From: Ligula intestinalis
Taxonomy: Eukaryota > Platyhelminthes > Cestoda > Diphyllobothriidea > Diphyllobothriidae
Length of the DNA stretch: 64,000 nt
Reading direction: 5' to 3'
Assembly: GCA_036362985.1 (NCBI GenBank)
Contig: JAYGXS010000010.1
Span: 7,150,396-7,214,395, forward strand
Positions 45,901 through 56,300 of this stretch are shown piece by piece. The translations under genes were made by a program, and so were the position numbers. Each line of letters opens with the position of its first letter. Positions within the stretch are counted from its first letter, which is position 1. A model generated the notes under the pieces. It saw only the letters and a list, made by a program, of their open reading frames with translations, ran no database searches and was not told the DNA's origin.

Positions 45901-46664
45901 TTTATCTTAACAGGACATAATTGTTTTGGCTGCGAGCAGTGAGGGGCCTGGTTAAACAGACCACCTATAAAAAAAACCGCAAAAGGCGATTGCGGCGCAT
46001 GTGTGTTTAGTTATGTAAACAGACTCCACATTCAATTGCAATTTGCTTTATGTCTTCTGTGTAAATAACAGATATTTAAAAAAATGAAATTAGGAGAGTG
46101 TTGCAGGTTCAACAGTTTACTGAATTTTCCCTTGCGCATCAAAAAATTATTAAGAAACACACGCTTTGCAAACATATGTTTTTGACTTTTCATGCTCTAG
46201 CCTTTGAAGTAGTAAAACGTAGGGTAAAATAGCAAATGTTTAAACAGCCAGTAACCAGTAAGTATGTGAGTGAGGTTGGAGGGTTGGATGTAAGAATAAG
46301 AAGACTGGGATCAAGTTTGGCCAGGGGAGTTTAAGGGCCTGTATGAATGCTTTATGCGAGCCCCAAGATGGATGGTTTAACCCTATTGCTATTGCATAAA
46401 CCATCACAGCAGGAGCTGGGAGTGCCTCACTCGCACTTAATAGCTGATTTTGAGTGCTTAGTTGACGTCTGCTGGGTGGCTACTGTCAACAGTGTTAGCG
46501 GCCGAGACGGGTTTTCCGAAACTTTATTTTGGCAAGCACGATGGCCCTCTCGCATTCGATTGGATGGGCACCTTTTCCTTCCCTCCCTTGCACTCTACTT
46601 GACAGAACTAGTCTGTATTCTCTATTTCTGAACACTTTCAACCTTTTTTCACATACTGTATGGC

Positions 46665-47010
46665 CCAAAATTCGTGTTCTAGGCCAAAATATGCGAAGGA
46701 TCAATACTCTCTCGCTTACCAGCATTGAGTAAGGTTGTGATACTAATTATCGTGTAGTCTATGCTGAAGTCACTTCAGTCACGGCAGGAAACTGGCATTT
46801 AAATTAGCTTCGTTTTGACTGCTAACAGAATGCATGTAGCGTAGACAGTGACTACTTCAGTTGCATACATTTTTATCATTGTTGTTGATGGTTCTTCTGA
46901 ATTCGAATGTATTTCATGGAAACAATGCATGAGAAATGAATCCCTGTACTCTTTTGTTAGTAAATTCCGCCTACTTTAAACGTCATGCTTATGAAATGGG
47001 ACTTCTCGGT
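46665..47010 (-). repeat. Foldback family R1, left arm
   Basis: It runs parallel to 45765-45900 and then continues with 'gacagtgactacttcagttgcatacatttttatcattg' and 'attcgaatgtatttcat', the inverted R1 order. No clear right arm follows. Confidence 0.6.
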
Positions 47011-48206
47011 TTTAAAAATTTTCTAATTGTCAGCTTTTTATGACTGGTAGCTGTTCTTTCATTCTGCAGTAGTCACCAAGGACCATGCAACGTTCATGAT
47101 GAAATTTGACCTGGTGATTAAGCGTATATTTAGTAACACTTTTTTGATTCATTCACTTTATTGAATGCTGTGAAAGCCTTTTACTTAGTTAAATCGTCAT
47201 TTTAGCTAGATTTTATTAAGAAAAATGGCCATAAGCTTTGGGGAAATTGGGAGTTGTCTCATATTGAAGGAATTTCCTATGCTATTACGAAAGAGAGAAT
47301 AAAACTACACTTTAATGATGACAAAACTAGGAAGGGACTGCAAAATAAGTCAAATATGTATAGAAAATATCCCTTCCAGAACTGAAAAAGTTTATCCAAA
47401 ATTGTTTCTTGTTTAAGCTCTGAGAAACCATTCGATGTTGCTCGTAAAAACAACATTAAATGATAGGCCGAATTGTTGTTTTTACGAAGAGAAGATGTTA
47501 TTCTGCGGGAAATGGCATCGAGCAGTCCGAGACCTGACATATCGTTAGGGCATGGGATACTAAGAGGCAGCGCGCGGTAGATTTCTACAAGTGGGCTGGG
47601 CAGGTGGTTGTCTAGCGTAGATAATAAATTGTGTGGTTTGCAGGCAGTTGAACTAGTAAACTGTCATAGCAATCCACTTTGCCCCTTCAGGTTTCTTAAT
47701 CCCTTTCGAAATAGAAGTAGATTTTTATTATCAGTGCTGTTGACTGACGTAGCAAGTTGTTTCTCGTACTCGCACAAAAGCATGCTTTCTTGGACTTTGA
47801 CATGTCTTACATTTAGCCTCAGAAGAGCCTTTCAACGCACCCTGTGAACACTGTAAACTTTAACATTATGAGAACATCAGCTGGCGTTCACATAACTATA
47901 TCAAGCAAAACAGTGTGCGTAAATTGACATTTAGTGAAAATCTGGTTTTTTAACCAAACATACTTCAAGAACTCTCTCTGCCTTTCTTTCTCGATAGGGC
48001 TTCATAATTAGTAATTAGAGCTTCCTGGAAACTCTCCATCAAAACGCGTAATACCTCGGCGAACGCATTAACTTAGTAGCGTTCCTTTGTCAAAAATGTA
48101 CATTGACTGAGGCCAGACCTTGATGCACAGTGCTACAAACGATATTTGGATCCAGATAATTCACTAACCACCATGTATGAATTGAAACGTAGATTTGAAA
48201 ATCACA
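47011..48206. other. Intergenic, no gene recognised
   Basis: Nothing I can support. Confidence 0.4.
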
Positions 48207-48330
48207 GGTTTTCAGCATCTCTTTATCAGGCCAGAACACTTGCAGAGATAGTGAACACTTTTCAATTCGACAGGGTTTGTAAATGTACTTTGATTACAAC
48301 TCATCGTTTGCACGCCGCCGCTGGGGTAGC
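48207..48330 (-). repeat. PLE family 1 3' end with worn hammerhead-like motif
   Basis: The reverse complement at 48210-48236 reads GGC, CTGATAA, AGAGATGCT, GAAAAC. AG/CT could form a two-pair helix II. The following 'attcgacagggtttg' and 'aactcatcgtt.gcacgcc' match the 3' regions of the copies at 5500, 7200 and 25560. It probably belongs to the copy at 48735-49605, separated by about 400 bases of other DNA. Confidence 0.55.
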
Positions 48331-48734
48331 GGAGGAAGTAAGCCCCAAAAATCCCGTCGACTTATAACAAAAATCTGTTTGGTAGCCTAACTTTTATCTT
48401 TTTTGTTAAATTCCACCAACAGGAGAATGAATTTTCATTTTCGTTTAAACCCGCCTACATAAGGTCGAGTCTCCCTCGAGTAGCATTCGTATCCTGCGCA
48501 ACAGAAGTTTACACTGATCGAATTTTATTTTATTTAAGCGTATTAAGGCAAACATAATCTTATCCAATTTAATATTTTTTGATCACTTCCACCACAATTA
48601 CACATAAATTTACGCTCACTAGCCAATAATTAAATTTTTGACCACAAAATAGGTTAAGCAGTTGAGTGGGAGCATAAATAGCTTGAGGGGCTCTGCAAAT
48701 TAATTTTGCCTAATTGAGTTAGATTGTGGGCATC

Positions 48735-49605
48735 GCTCAGGGTTCAGCTATATATAGTGATAAGTACTGCCATTTGCACGCAGCGAACGACCGTCACTAG
48801 GAAATGGTGTATATGTTGATCATCACCTGGCGTCGGGGTTTGCCATGGAAGGGAAAGTGCTTGTTTCAGCTTCTTCTGACAACACAGCACTGGACTTGCT
48901 AGGCGTATAGCTACTTCTTTGACTGTCGCAAGCACCCAGTGACGTAGTGCATTGGAAACGTTTGCTGCTGTCCGCTTGGTAACCTGAAAGGCTTAAGTTG
49001 TATCGACTCGATGATTCGTATCGAGAAGGTGTGCGGAAATAAATTTCGCGATCCATCTGGTTTCAGCTTTACTTAACCAGGCCGGTGTTTGCTCTCGTAC
49101 GCTCTTTTCAGGCGTCTCGTTGTTCGGCCAATGTACCCCGCTCCACAGGAGCAAGTGAAAGAATGAATGCACGTGGCCTTCAGTGGGAGTCGCTCTTTAC
49201 CTGCCAATCGTAGGAGGGGGTAGTTCGTGAAGAAAACACGTAAGTTTGCCGTGGGGAGAGGGCTTGCTATAACAGTCTTCAGGTCGCTTGTCACATCGTT
49301 CAAGAAACACCGTTTTATGAAGATACCAGGCTTTTTGGCGCATTTGCCAACATTCTTGCGAATAAACATTTCTGAATATCCATTTTTAGGAGATCTGTCG
49401 TACTATGGCTGCTAATCCCTGGACAAGATTTCATTTTATATTCAAGGGAACAAAGCTGTGAAAGTTCATGTTTTGTCCCGTCCAGGTTTTTTTACGGAAT
49501 ACTCTACGCCGGATCGATCCATCATTTTGCCTTTGCCGAGGGACACCAAGGAACGCGATTTCATTGCCTATCTCAGTCTCTTCAGAAAACCTGAGCGAAT
49601 GATAC
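48735..49605 (-). pseudogene. PLE family 1 copy: RT C-terminus, GIY-YIG, tail
   Basis: On the minus strand: a RT end block (IRRRVFRKKTWTGQNMNFHS, FVPLNIK, NLVQGLAA, 49420-49580), then TANLRVFFTNYPLLRLAGKE, RLPLKATCIHSFTCSCGAGY, IGRTTRRLKRA (49080-49300), where GYIGRTTRRL is the GIY-YIG core, then DTNHRVDTT, FQVTKRTAANVS and LATVKEVAIRLASPVLCCQK (48790-49010). Frameshifts divide the parts. This copy shows the normal junction between nuclease (HLLDTNH) and tail (VDxxEAF), which helps to define the insertion at 54.2-54.5 kb. Confidence 0.85.
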
Positions 49606-50437
49606 ATACCATATAAATCTACTTATATAAGTAAACAGCCAGGCTATGGCAAAAACTTGATAAAAGGAGGTTCTACTGGAAATACAATAACAAGAAAAAA
49701 TCAGCTCCAAATTATCGTTGAGGGCTTCTTAAATTAAGCCACCATTCGCTGCCGTTTTCTATTTGTGTAGACTTCGTCTTACTTACGCATAATTTGGTCT
49801 TATATACCTGTCATGCACTCTTCATTAATCTTTTCCGCTGGAACTAAAATTGTACATCCATGTGTACATTAGGTTTGCACTGCTTCGAAGGACCTGAAAT
49901 ATTGATTGCGAATTTTACGACCAATTCGCTTCTGATAGGCCATGCCTCCGAGTGTTGCTGTTTGTGGCTGTTAAGGTGCGTTTGTGATCTTGCGTACCAA
50001 GTTTACCTACAGTCAACGAAGGGCAAATTGTTTGCTGATAATTTTTAAATTTTACTTCCAAAGCGTATCTCCTTTCCTCTTGAAACACAGATCTCCGCCT
50101 AAAAAGACGGTCCTCACGGAGGCATTACCTCGAAGCTCACTTTCCGCGTGTCGACGTAATCAGGTATCAATAGCCCCACTCCAGTATTTTCGCATTACCG
50201 TACTGACTTGCAAGTTATTGCCCGACGTAGATTGGCAGGAAAGGCCGTTGCTAAGTTCTAATTTCGCCGTTTGTGTAGAGGGGCCATGTAAATTCGTCTA
50301 CCCTTCAGTTGAACGTAACTGGACCTGTAAATAACCTGTTAATTGCTAGTCTTTTCTAGGAGATTTAGATCGCCGTTGTCGATGATGCCCTTCCTATGAG
50401 AAGGCGAGGAGGCGATCGCAGGGATAATACTTTTATT
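49606..50437. other. Spacer, no gene recognised
   Basis: The open frame at 49984-50334 shows no domain. Confidence 0.4.
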
Positions 50438-50480
50438 TGCCTGGTGTTTCGGAGTCCGTCGCAGATTTTTCATAAGATAC
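50438..50480 (-). ncRNA. Hammerhead-like motif, PLE family 2 type (copy F)
   Basis: The reverse complement reads ATGTAT, CTTATGA, AAAATCTGCGACGGACTCC, GAAAC, ACCAGGC, AAATAAAAG. GAAAC and CAGGC are kept, CTGATGA has two changes. Confidence 0.5.
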
Positions 50481-50735
50481 ATTACCATAAACAGTAGCAG
50501 TTTATGATACCTATCGTGTGTCCAACAGGAAGACGGGCACAGGGAAGATAACTTTGCTGCAGGGATGATAAAGATCCTACTTGTGATCCCATCAATACTT
50601 CAAACTACGCTTAATGCCAATAACTGACATAAAAACATATTTAATGGCCCAGTAAAGGCATTCAGGTAGTACAATCCAGTGTACATAAAGTAGACAATAA
50701 AAAAGCTTATTTATCTCATTAATTGCTAATATAAA

Positions 50736-51225
50736 ACATGAAATGTGGCCTCAATTAGAAATTGCTACAAAGGAAGAATTTTTATATTGATAATTGTGCG
50801 TAAACCTTCCAAGGTATTTTGTTAATAACTAGATTATCTTTTTTAAGATAACCCTTCTTTCTGTCACTTGCAAACATTCAACTAGTTAAAATGCCCATTT
50901 CGATAGTATAAGTTTTCTCTATTTATTTTCGATGCCCCTATTGAGTAAAATAAATGAAGAAGCAGGCTGTTTTCCCCAAAGCTGGCTTTCCGCGTGAAAT
51001 GCTAACGCAGATTATGAAATGTGGCCTCGATAAGAAAGGGTTACAATGACAGGGTTTTAGCATTGATCATTGTAAACTCAATCTTCTAAGATCGTTTGTT
51101 AATGACTGGATTGACTTTTTCAAAAAAGCCTCCTTCCCTTCACTTGTTAAAACTCCATACAGTGCAAATAACCAATTCAATAGTAAAGGATTTTTCCATT
51201 TACTTTCAATGCAGGCTCTTTGCTC
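50736..51225. repeat. Tandem duplication, about 275-bp period
   Basis: Units 50736-50960 and 51011-51225 share 'atgaaatgtggcctc', 'attgat.attgt', 'gtttgttaatgactggattgac/ttttgttaataactagattatc', 'cccttc..tcacttg' and 'attt.ttttcgatgc'. They lie between hammerhead-like copies F and G. Confidence 0.65.
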
Positions 51226-51371
51226 GACATAAAACATGCCCTTTTTGATGTGCACCTTCTATCTCTTACTAACTTCCGTCTTCAGCTATAAGAGCGCCAA
51301 TACAAACAAACATGCGTGTCCCAAGAAGTTGTCGAGAAGAAGAAGAAGCGACTGCTAGGACAAGGCGTATT

Positions 51372-51415
51372 CGCCTGGCGGTTAGACAAGCGTCGCGGAC
51401 GCTTCATCAGAGACA
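51372..51415 (-). ncRNA. Hammerhead-like motif, PLE family 2 type (copy G)
   Basis: The reverse complement reads ATGTCT, CTGATGA, AGCGTC, CGC, GACGCT, TGTC, TAACC, GCCAGGCG. Helix II is perfect here (AGCGTC/GACGCT), with different bases from copies A and E, which suggests covariation. The GAAAC block has decayed to TAACC. Confidence 0.5.
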
Positions 51416-51590
51416 TCAGCAGAAACGAATTGCAGGATTAAGGTCTCATTTGTGGCTCTGGTTTTAACAAGTTCCCGGTTTGTCTTGTTTCTGGCCCGGA
51501 CGGTTATCCTCGTGGCCGCGAAGTTAAACTCGTGGCATGTTTCGGTGCTCTATGTAACCACTTTTGATGCTCCGTAAACCTGTTTAACAA
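51416..51590 (-). pseudogene. PLE family 2 endonuclease C-terminal fragment
   Basis: The minus strand reads TCHEFNFAATRITVRARNKT, NRELVKTRATNET, stop. This is the HEFNFAAxxIxxxAxNKTxRELxxxxASDE block of flatworm GIY-YIG endonucleases. The stretch that should follow (NSVNRFIDL..YxALR) is deleted, so the hammerhead-like copy G begins at once. The nuclease core upstream is not recognisable. Confidence 0.7.
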
Positions 51591-52079
51591 CCAGTTAATG
51601 TTTATGTATGTGCAATCCAATATGTCCTATGTAGTTTCGGGGACCGCTTCGACATGGTATGCGCTACACTGCACCCAACTGCTCCTGTAGGATTTTTTTC
51701 TATTCCTGATTTTCATTACTCGGTTGCGCATGGTAATACCTTGTTCAGCAGCAAGGAGTTTGTCGGATTCCTTGATATACTGCAGGGCATGCCATACCAC
51801 AGGGGCTGGTTAGTTTCAAACACGAAGACGTAGGCGTCGCCTTCGGATAACCGTTTTGCATAAAGCGGTCAAGGGATCTATCCGGCCGATGGTGTAGCAT
51901 GCGCTGTCATGCATCCAAGACGTGTCAGAGGCAACCGAACGCACAGTTGTATGATTAGATAGTAGGAGATCACAAGCGTAGACATTTACCACTTGCAACA
52001 AGGACATGCACCGTAACTCACGTAAATACACGCGCCGGTGAATTACACGCGATATTCCGACATTTGCGGAAGATTGATA
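51591..52079. other. Spacer
   Basis: Nothing recognised. Confidence 0.35.
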
Positions 52080-52480
52080 ATCACTCGTTAAACGACATTA
52101 ATTTGGGTTGTAACATTTATTATCGTGTAGCCTAATCTCTCATCACAACGGAATGCTGGCTTTTTAACTAATTGCTTTCAGTTTATATTCTGTAAATAAA
52201 TTGCTACTTAAATAGCATGCACTTAAGTCATGGATTCTGACCGCATTTATAAACTCAAATATGTTTTATGGGAAGCATTTGCAGAATAATTATTTCTTGC
52301 AAACGTTTGGTAGAACATTATTTCTTTTTAAAATTTTATCGTTAAAGGAAGAGTTTACTTCGGTTTTTATAATAGTGCTAATTATGAACTTTTTTCGACT
52401 CTAAAGTATTTGTTCATAATACATCATACGCGTCAACTTATTAATGCTGCCTACAATCTATACATCATAAGCCACATCTA
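52080..52480 (-). repeat. Foldback family R1, left arm
   Basis: 'ttattatcgtgtagccta', 'aatgctggctttttaac', 'tttataaactcaaatatgttttat' match the inverted arms at 36560 and 45800. Confidence 0.55.
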
Positions 52481-53700
52481 TTGCAAAATGTTATGAAAAC
52501 TATGTGACTTATTCCAAACAACAGATAAAAGAGCGTAAATTTCCCTACATAGGATGTGCACAGCGTTCAGGTTGGAAACCTTGAATTCAGGTGTTATGGT
52601 TGGTAGGTTTACGAAATATTCGGCAATTAAGAAACATTTTTATTCGAAATATTCTCCGTTTTAGGTATAACATCTGAAGAAAACCTTCGTTGTTACCAAA
52701 CGAGCACAAGAAAAGGTAATTGTGTGAATGTTTTCGATTAAATATGTTTGAATGTAGAAGACCAGTTATCAAACAATAATTAAAATGCTTCTTATTCAGT
52801 TGTTCATATTTAAAGAAGATACTTACTTTAAGTTGTTCTGTCGTGTTTGAAATAACAAGAGATTTGGCTACACAAAAATCAGTATAACAAACCTACTTCA
52901 TACGGATTTGCAAGCCATTTTCAATCGTTCGCAAAGTTTGCAATTTTGCATGAAATAACGGCCGGCGTGAACGCATTTACGAAAACTCAGACTAAGGCAT
53001 ATTAAGTAATTGAAAGAACTATAAGAAGTAATAATCAATTGTAATGAAAAATAAAATTTTCCAGATAATCCCAAAATCCGGAGACGTAAAAAAAAGTTAT
53101 AACTTAGAACAATAAATCTAAATCTTTTCTTTAGTTTTAAACGGAAGGTCCTTAATTTTTTCGCGTAAAAATTAACTTTTGTTATGTCAAAAATGTTTAT
53201 GCATTTAACCATTATTGAATAACTATTCATTGAATATCGTCCAATACAGCCTGGCATCATTTCGATCGTTTTCAGAGTCTTCATTTATAAATTGCGCTTC
53301 TGTTCGACGTTTACATCAAAACCTTTAAAAAAAGATGTCAATGAAGAGCATTTCCAAAAAAATGTGTTTTTGGATATGATTTCTTACAAAGATGGTCATG
53401 TAGGTCATATTTAGAAACGCTTCAAAACAGCACACCACATTTTCGAACAAAAAGAGCGTCCGGAACAAAACTCTGGTATTTTTATTGATTGGGATTGATA
53501 AAAAAACTTTCTTTAACAGACGTCCTTTTTAACAAATGCTTTAATTGCATATTCAACTGACGAATTTCTCTCTATATTTACTTCGTCAAACGTTTTTTCG
53601 AAATGAAAACGGAGATTTTGGCAGCCTTTTAATTTACCTGAAGATAATTTGAAACATAGTTCAGCGAAATTTCCCATTTCTATGATTGAAAAGTCGTGTT
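52481..53700. other. AT-rich spacer, no gene recognised
   Basis: The open frame 52898-53284 (minus, 128 codons) is lysine- and serine-rich by base composition and shows no domain. Confidence 0.4.
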
Positions 53701-53736
53701 GGCAAACGATCGTTTTCGGTCATTCATCGTCAGGCC
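53701..53736 (-). ncRNA. Hammerhead-ribozyme-like motif at the 3' end of PLE family 1 (best copy)
   Basis: Read on the minus strand: GGC, CTGACGA, TGAATGACC, GAAA, AC GATC GT, TT, GCC. Helix I is GGC/GCC (3 pairs). The core is canonical CUGANGA and GAAA. Helix III is A-U, A-U, C-G closed by a GATC loop. The cleavage triplet is UUU, which obeys the NUH rule. Helix II is the weak point: only nine bases with no clear pairs. Hammerhead ribozymes are known at PLE termini, where they process the ends of the transcript. Activity of this copy is unproven. Confidence 0.6.
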
Positions 53737-53862
53737 AGTACATGACATGGGGAATAAAATTGGTAAATTAATTACAGCGATTATATAATCGTCAGGTTAG
53801 GGAAGGTGGGAGGGGGAGGAAAAGGGTGAGGGTAATTAAGCAGCTGAGTTTTCCCTGGTTTC

Positions 53863-54201
53863 CTAAACGCGGGCGCCTGCGTGGGTAGGACGCTGGTTGC
53901 CATGCCCAGATGAGACAGGGGGGATGTTTTCGCGGTCCGCGGATTGAGTTCTGTATGTCAGCCGCGCAGCTTGCGTTTGACTATCCTCCGTAGCTTCGTC
54001 TTCTTTGGCTTCAGTAGGCGTTGGATTTCCGCGTGCAGTCGGCCATGGGAGGCCGATGGCTTGAACCAGCGCCTTTTGACAGCATAGAATGGGTTTCGCT
54101 AGCCGGATTGCCACTGCTTCTGCTGTGGCTAACACCCGTTTGCGCAGGCCTTTGGAGAAGTGCGTTGGCGTGCGGTTTATGACCCGAAAGGCTTCACTCG
54201 C
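53863..54201 (-). pseudogene. PLE family 1 protein tail (copy P6)
   Basis: The minus strand reads DASEAFRVINRTPTHFSKGL, RKRVLATAEAVAIRLAKPIL, CCQKALVQAIGLPWPT, then a hydrophilic end. It is open and well kept. It is separated from its nuclease domain (54526-54846) by the insertion described at 54202-54540. It supplies the reference for the decayed tails at 5.7, 7.4, 25.8, 48.9 and 60.5 kb. Its function within PLE proteins is unknown to me. Confidence 0.85.
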
Positions 54202-54711
54202 GTCCACTTGGTCAACTCCAGTTCAGCAAATTTGCCAAACCAACTTTATGATTAAGTCAGCCTAGCAGTCATTCTGGTGGATTCCAGATGATTGCTTAGG
54301 GAATCCTGATTGGGCAGTCAACTTGCTCCCGTATTGGTGGATTCCATATGAGCGAAAAGTTGAGCTGGTTATATCGATCCAAGTGTGATTAAACTCATGG
54401 CGTGAAGCGGGCGTTTGTAGCTTAGCAGTAGAGAATTAGCCTCCGGCAAAGGCTTTCTCTGATGCGCGGGTCTAGAGTTTTTCACACTTGGGTCCACTCA
54501 AATAAAGCAAATCTGCCAAACCAACTTAATAATGGTTTGTATCAATTAGGTGGGCGACGATTGAGCTTGAGGTCGGTCTATTCTCACCTCTGCTGAGCCA
54601 AGCTGGTATGTGCTCACGCATTCTCTTCTCCAGACTTCGCGTTGTTCGGCCAATATAGCCCGCTTCACAGGAATAGGTGAACGAATAGATGCACATAGTT
54701 GTGGCCTGAAA
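54202..54711. repeat. Left inverted arm of PLE P6
   Basis: This is an inverted copy of 56123-56653. It covers the end of the nuclease domain, the inserted tRNA-like element and about 15 bases of the tail. Identity is high by eye; the left arm lacks an 18-base stretch (ttcaaattccgccaaacg) that contains the B-box in the right arm, and there are scattered substitutions. Confidence 0.9.
54411..54470 (+). pseudogene. tRNA-like element, B-box-deleted copy
   Basis: GCGTTTG, TAGCTTAGCAGT (A-box-like), then AGCCT CCGGCAA AGGCT (anticodon arm with a seven-base loop) match the copy at 56365-56444. The T arm and 3' acceptor strand are deleted. The GCGTTTG acceptor strand pairs better with CAAACGT than GCATTTG of the other copy does. 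Confidence 0.65.
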
Positions 54712-54900
54712 CGGTAGTCTGTCCTTACCTCCCATTCGTAGAAGGGGAGAGTTTGTGAAGAGAACCCGCAAGTTTGCAGCCGGGAAGGTATTCATAACCA
54801 CTGTCCTCAGGTGCCTTCTTACTAGTTCACTCGTTGTATCTCCCATAAACGGCAGCCTTATAGACCGATCTTTTTTCCCGCCGTTGCAATTTCGATCTTT
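54526..54900 (-). pseudogene. PLE family 1 GIY-YIG endonuclease domain (copy P6)
   Basis: The minus strand reads ANLRVLFTNSPLLRMGGKDR, LPFQATTMCIYSFTYSCEAG, YIGRTTRSLEKRMREHIPAW, SSSIVAHLIDTNHY, stop. CIYSFT...AGYIGRTTR is the GIY-YIG motif (with CIY for GIY) and its Arg; KRMREH is the following helix. It is open for 106 codons, but the last codons and the stop come from the inserted element. A one-base frameshift at about 54880 separates it from the RT. The protein would nick target DNA for priming if the chain were whole. Confidence 0.88.
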
Positions 54901-56095
54901 GGGACATGTTCCTTGATGTTCTGAAGGATGAACCGTTCCGGATAACCGTTTTCATGGAGTGTTTCCTTTAGTTGCTGCAATTATATTTCCACTATTTCAG
55001 GAGAGCAGATGCGGCGTTTTCTGGCTGCCATTCCCTGGACTAAGTTCCGTTTGACGTTAAGGGGGACGAAACTGTGAAAATTAACGTATTGCCCAGTCCA
55101 GGTTTTCTTTCTAAATAGTCGGCGTTGTATCAATCCATCTTCTTGTCTGTGTAAGAAGACGTCTAGGAAAGCGAGTTCTTTGTTCGCCTCTGTTTTCACT
55201 GTAAATGTGAGTGCTGTGTGGGCGGTATTTAATTTTTGGACTAGACCATCGATATCAGCGTTCTCCTTTGTCAGGCAAAAGATGTCGTCCACATATCGAC
55301 CATAGAACTTAAGGTCATTGATGGTGTCTTTGAGCTTCGTTTCCTCGATCTTGCCCATGAAGACATTTGCCAGGAATGGTCAAAGTGGTGAACTCATGGC
55401 CACTCCGTCAATTTGCCTGCATAGCGGGCCATTACAGATAAATTGTACATTTTGTGTATAGCATGTCAGTCAATCTTTCAGCCTCTCCACTGTCATTCCT
55501 ATATAGTAGTGTGTTTCCCGTATGAAGTCGCATAGATATTCGATGGTTTCAACTACCGAAACTTTGTTTAACAGTAAGGATACATCTAATGACAGCATCA
55601 TCTTTTCGCCAATATTAGTATTCTTGACAGCCTCCACGAATTCAAACGTGTCTTTCAGGCTCCTCGGGTACAGGTGGCTCTTAAGTGGTTTTAACTTTTC
55701 GGCAGGCCATTTTACCACGGCGTGGTACGGTGAGATTGTCATGCCCAAGATAGGACGGAGTGGCATACATTCTTGGTATTGTAGTATCAACCGGTCTTAG
55801 TTCCTCCACCTCCTTGTCTGATAAACGTCCTTCTTTGTGCAGTTCTTTTAGTAACTTTGTCAGTTTGTCTTCAACAGCATCAGTCCTGTCCTTGTCTTTA
55901 TCGGATTGTGAAAATTTTGTGCGATTCGATAATATTTCTTCAAGTTTTGTCATATAATTTTTCTTGTCCATCAACACAATCCCCGAACCCTTATCCGGTC
56001 TTGTAATTAATATGTTTTCATTTCGGCGCAGCTCCTTGAGACTATCAAGATGAGCCTTGGTCAGGGGGCCTATGAATTTCGGAGCCTTTCATAAG
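54901..56095 (-). pseudogene. PLE family 1 reverse transcriptase (copy P6, best kept)
   Basis: On the minus strand: LRRNENILITRPDKGSGIVL, MDKKNYMTKLEEILSNRTKF, RLSDKEVEELRPVDTTIPRM (56090-55780), then in another frame LRPILGMTISPYHAVVKWPA, NTNIGEKMMLSLDVSLLLNK, FIRETHYYIGMTVERLKD (55790-55470), stop, QFICNGPLCRQIDGVAMSSPL, stop (TGA where GGA for Gly is expected), PFLANVFMGKIEETKLKDT, FYGRYVDDIF (YVDD at 55284-55295, both catalytic Asp kept), ELAFLDVFLHRQEDG, RKKTWTGQYVNFHSFVPLNV, KRNLVQGMAARKRRI, and, after a stop, NGYPERFILQN. About eight codons (LPKIHKPG region) are lost at 55780. There are only a few lesions, so it is a fairly young copy. Confidence 0.9.
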
Positions 56096-56300
56096 TATTG
56101 ATGACAGCAATTGACAAGAGTCAATTTCAGGTAATCATCTATGTGCATCTGTTTGTTCACCTGTTCCCGTGGAGCGGGCTATATTGGCCGACCAACGCGA
56201 AGTCTGGAGAAGAGAATGCGTGAACACATACCAGCTTGTCTCAGCAGAGGTGAGAATAGACCGACCTCAAGCTCAATCGTCGCCCACCTAATTGATACAA

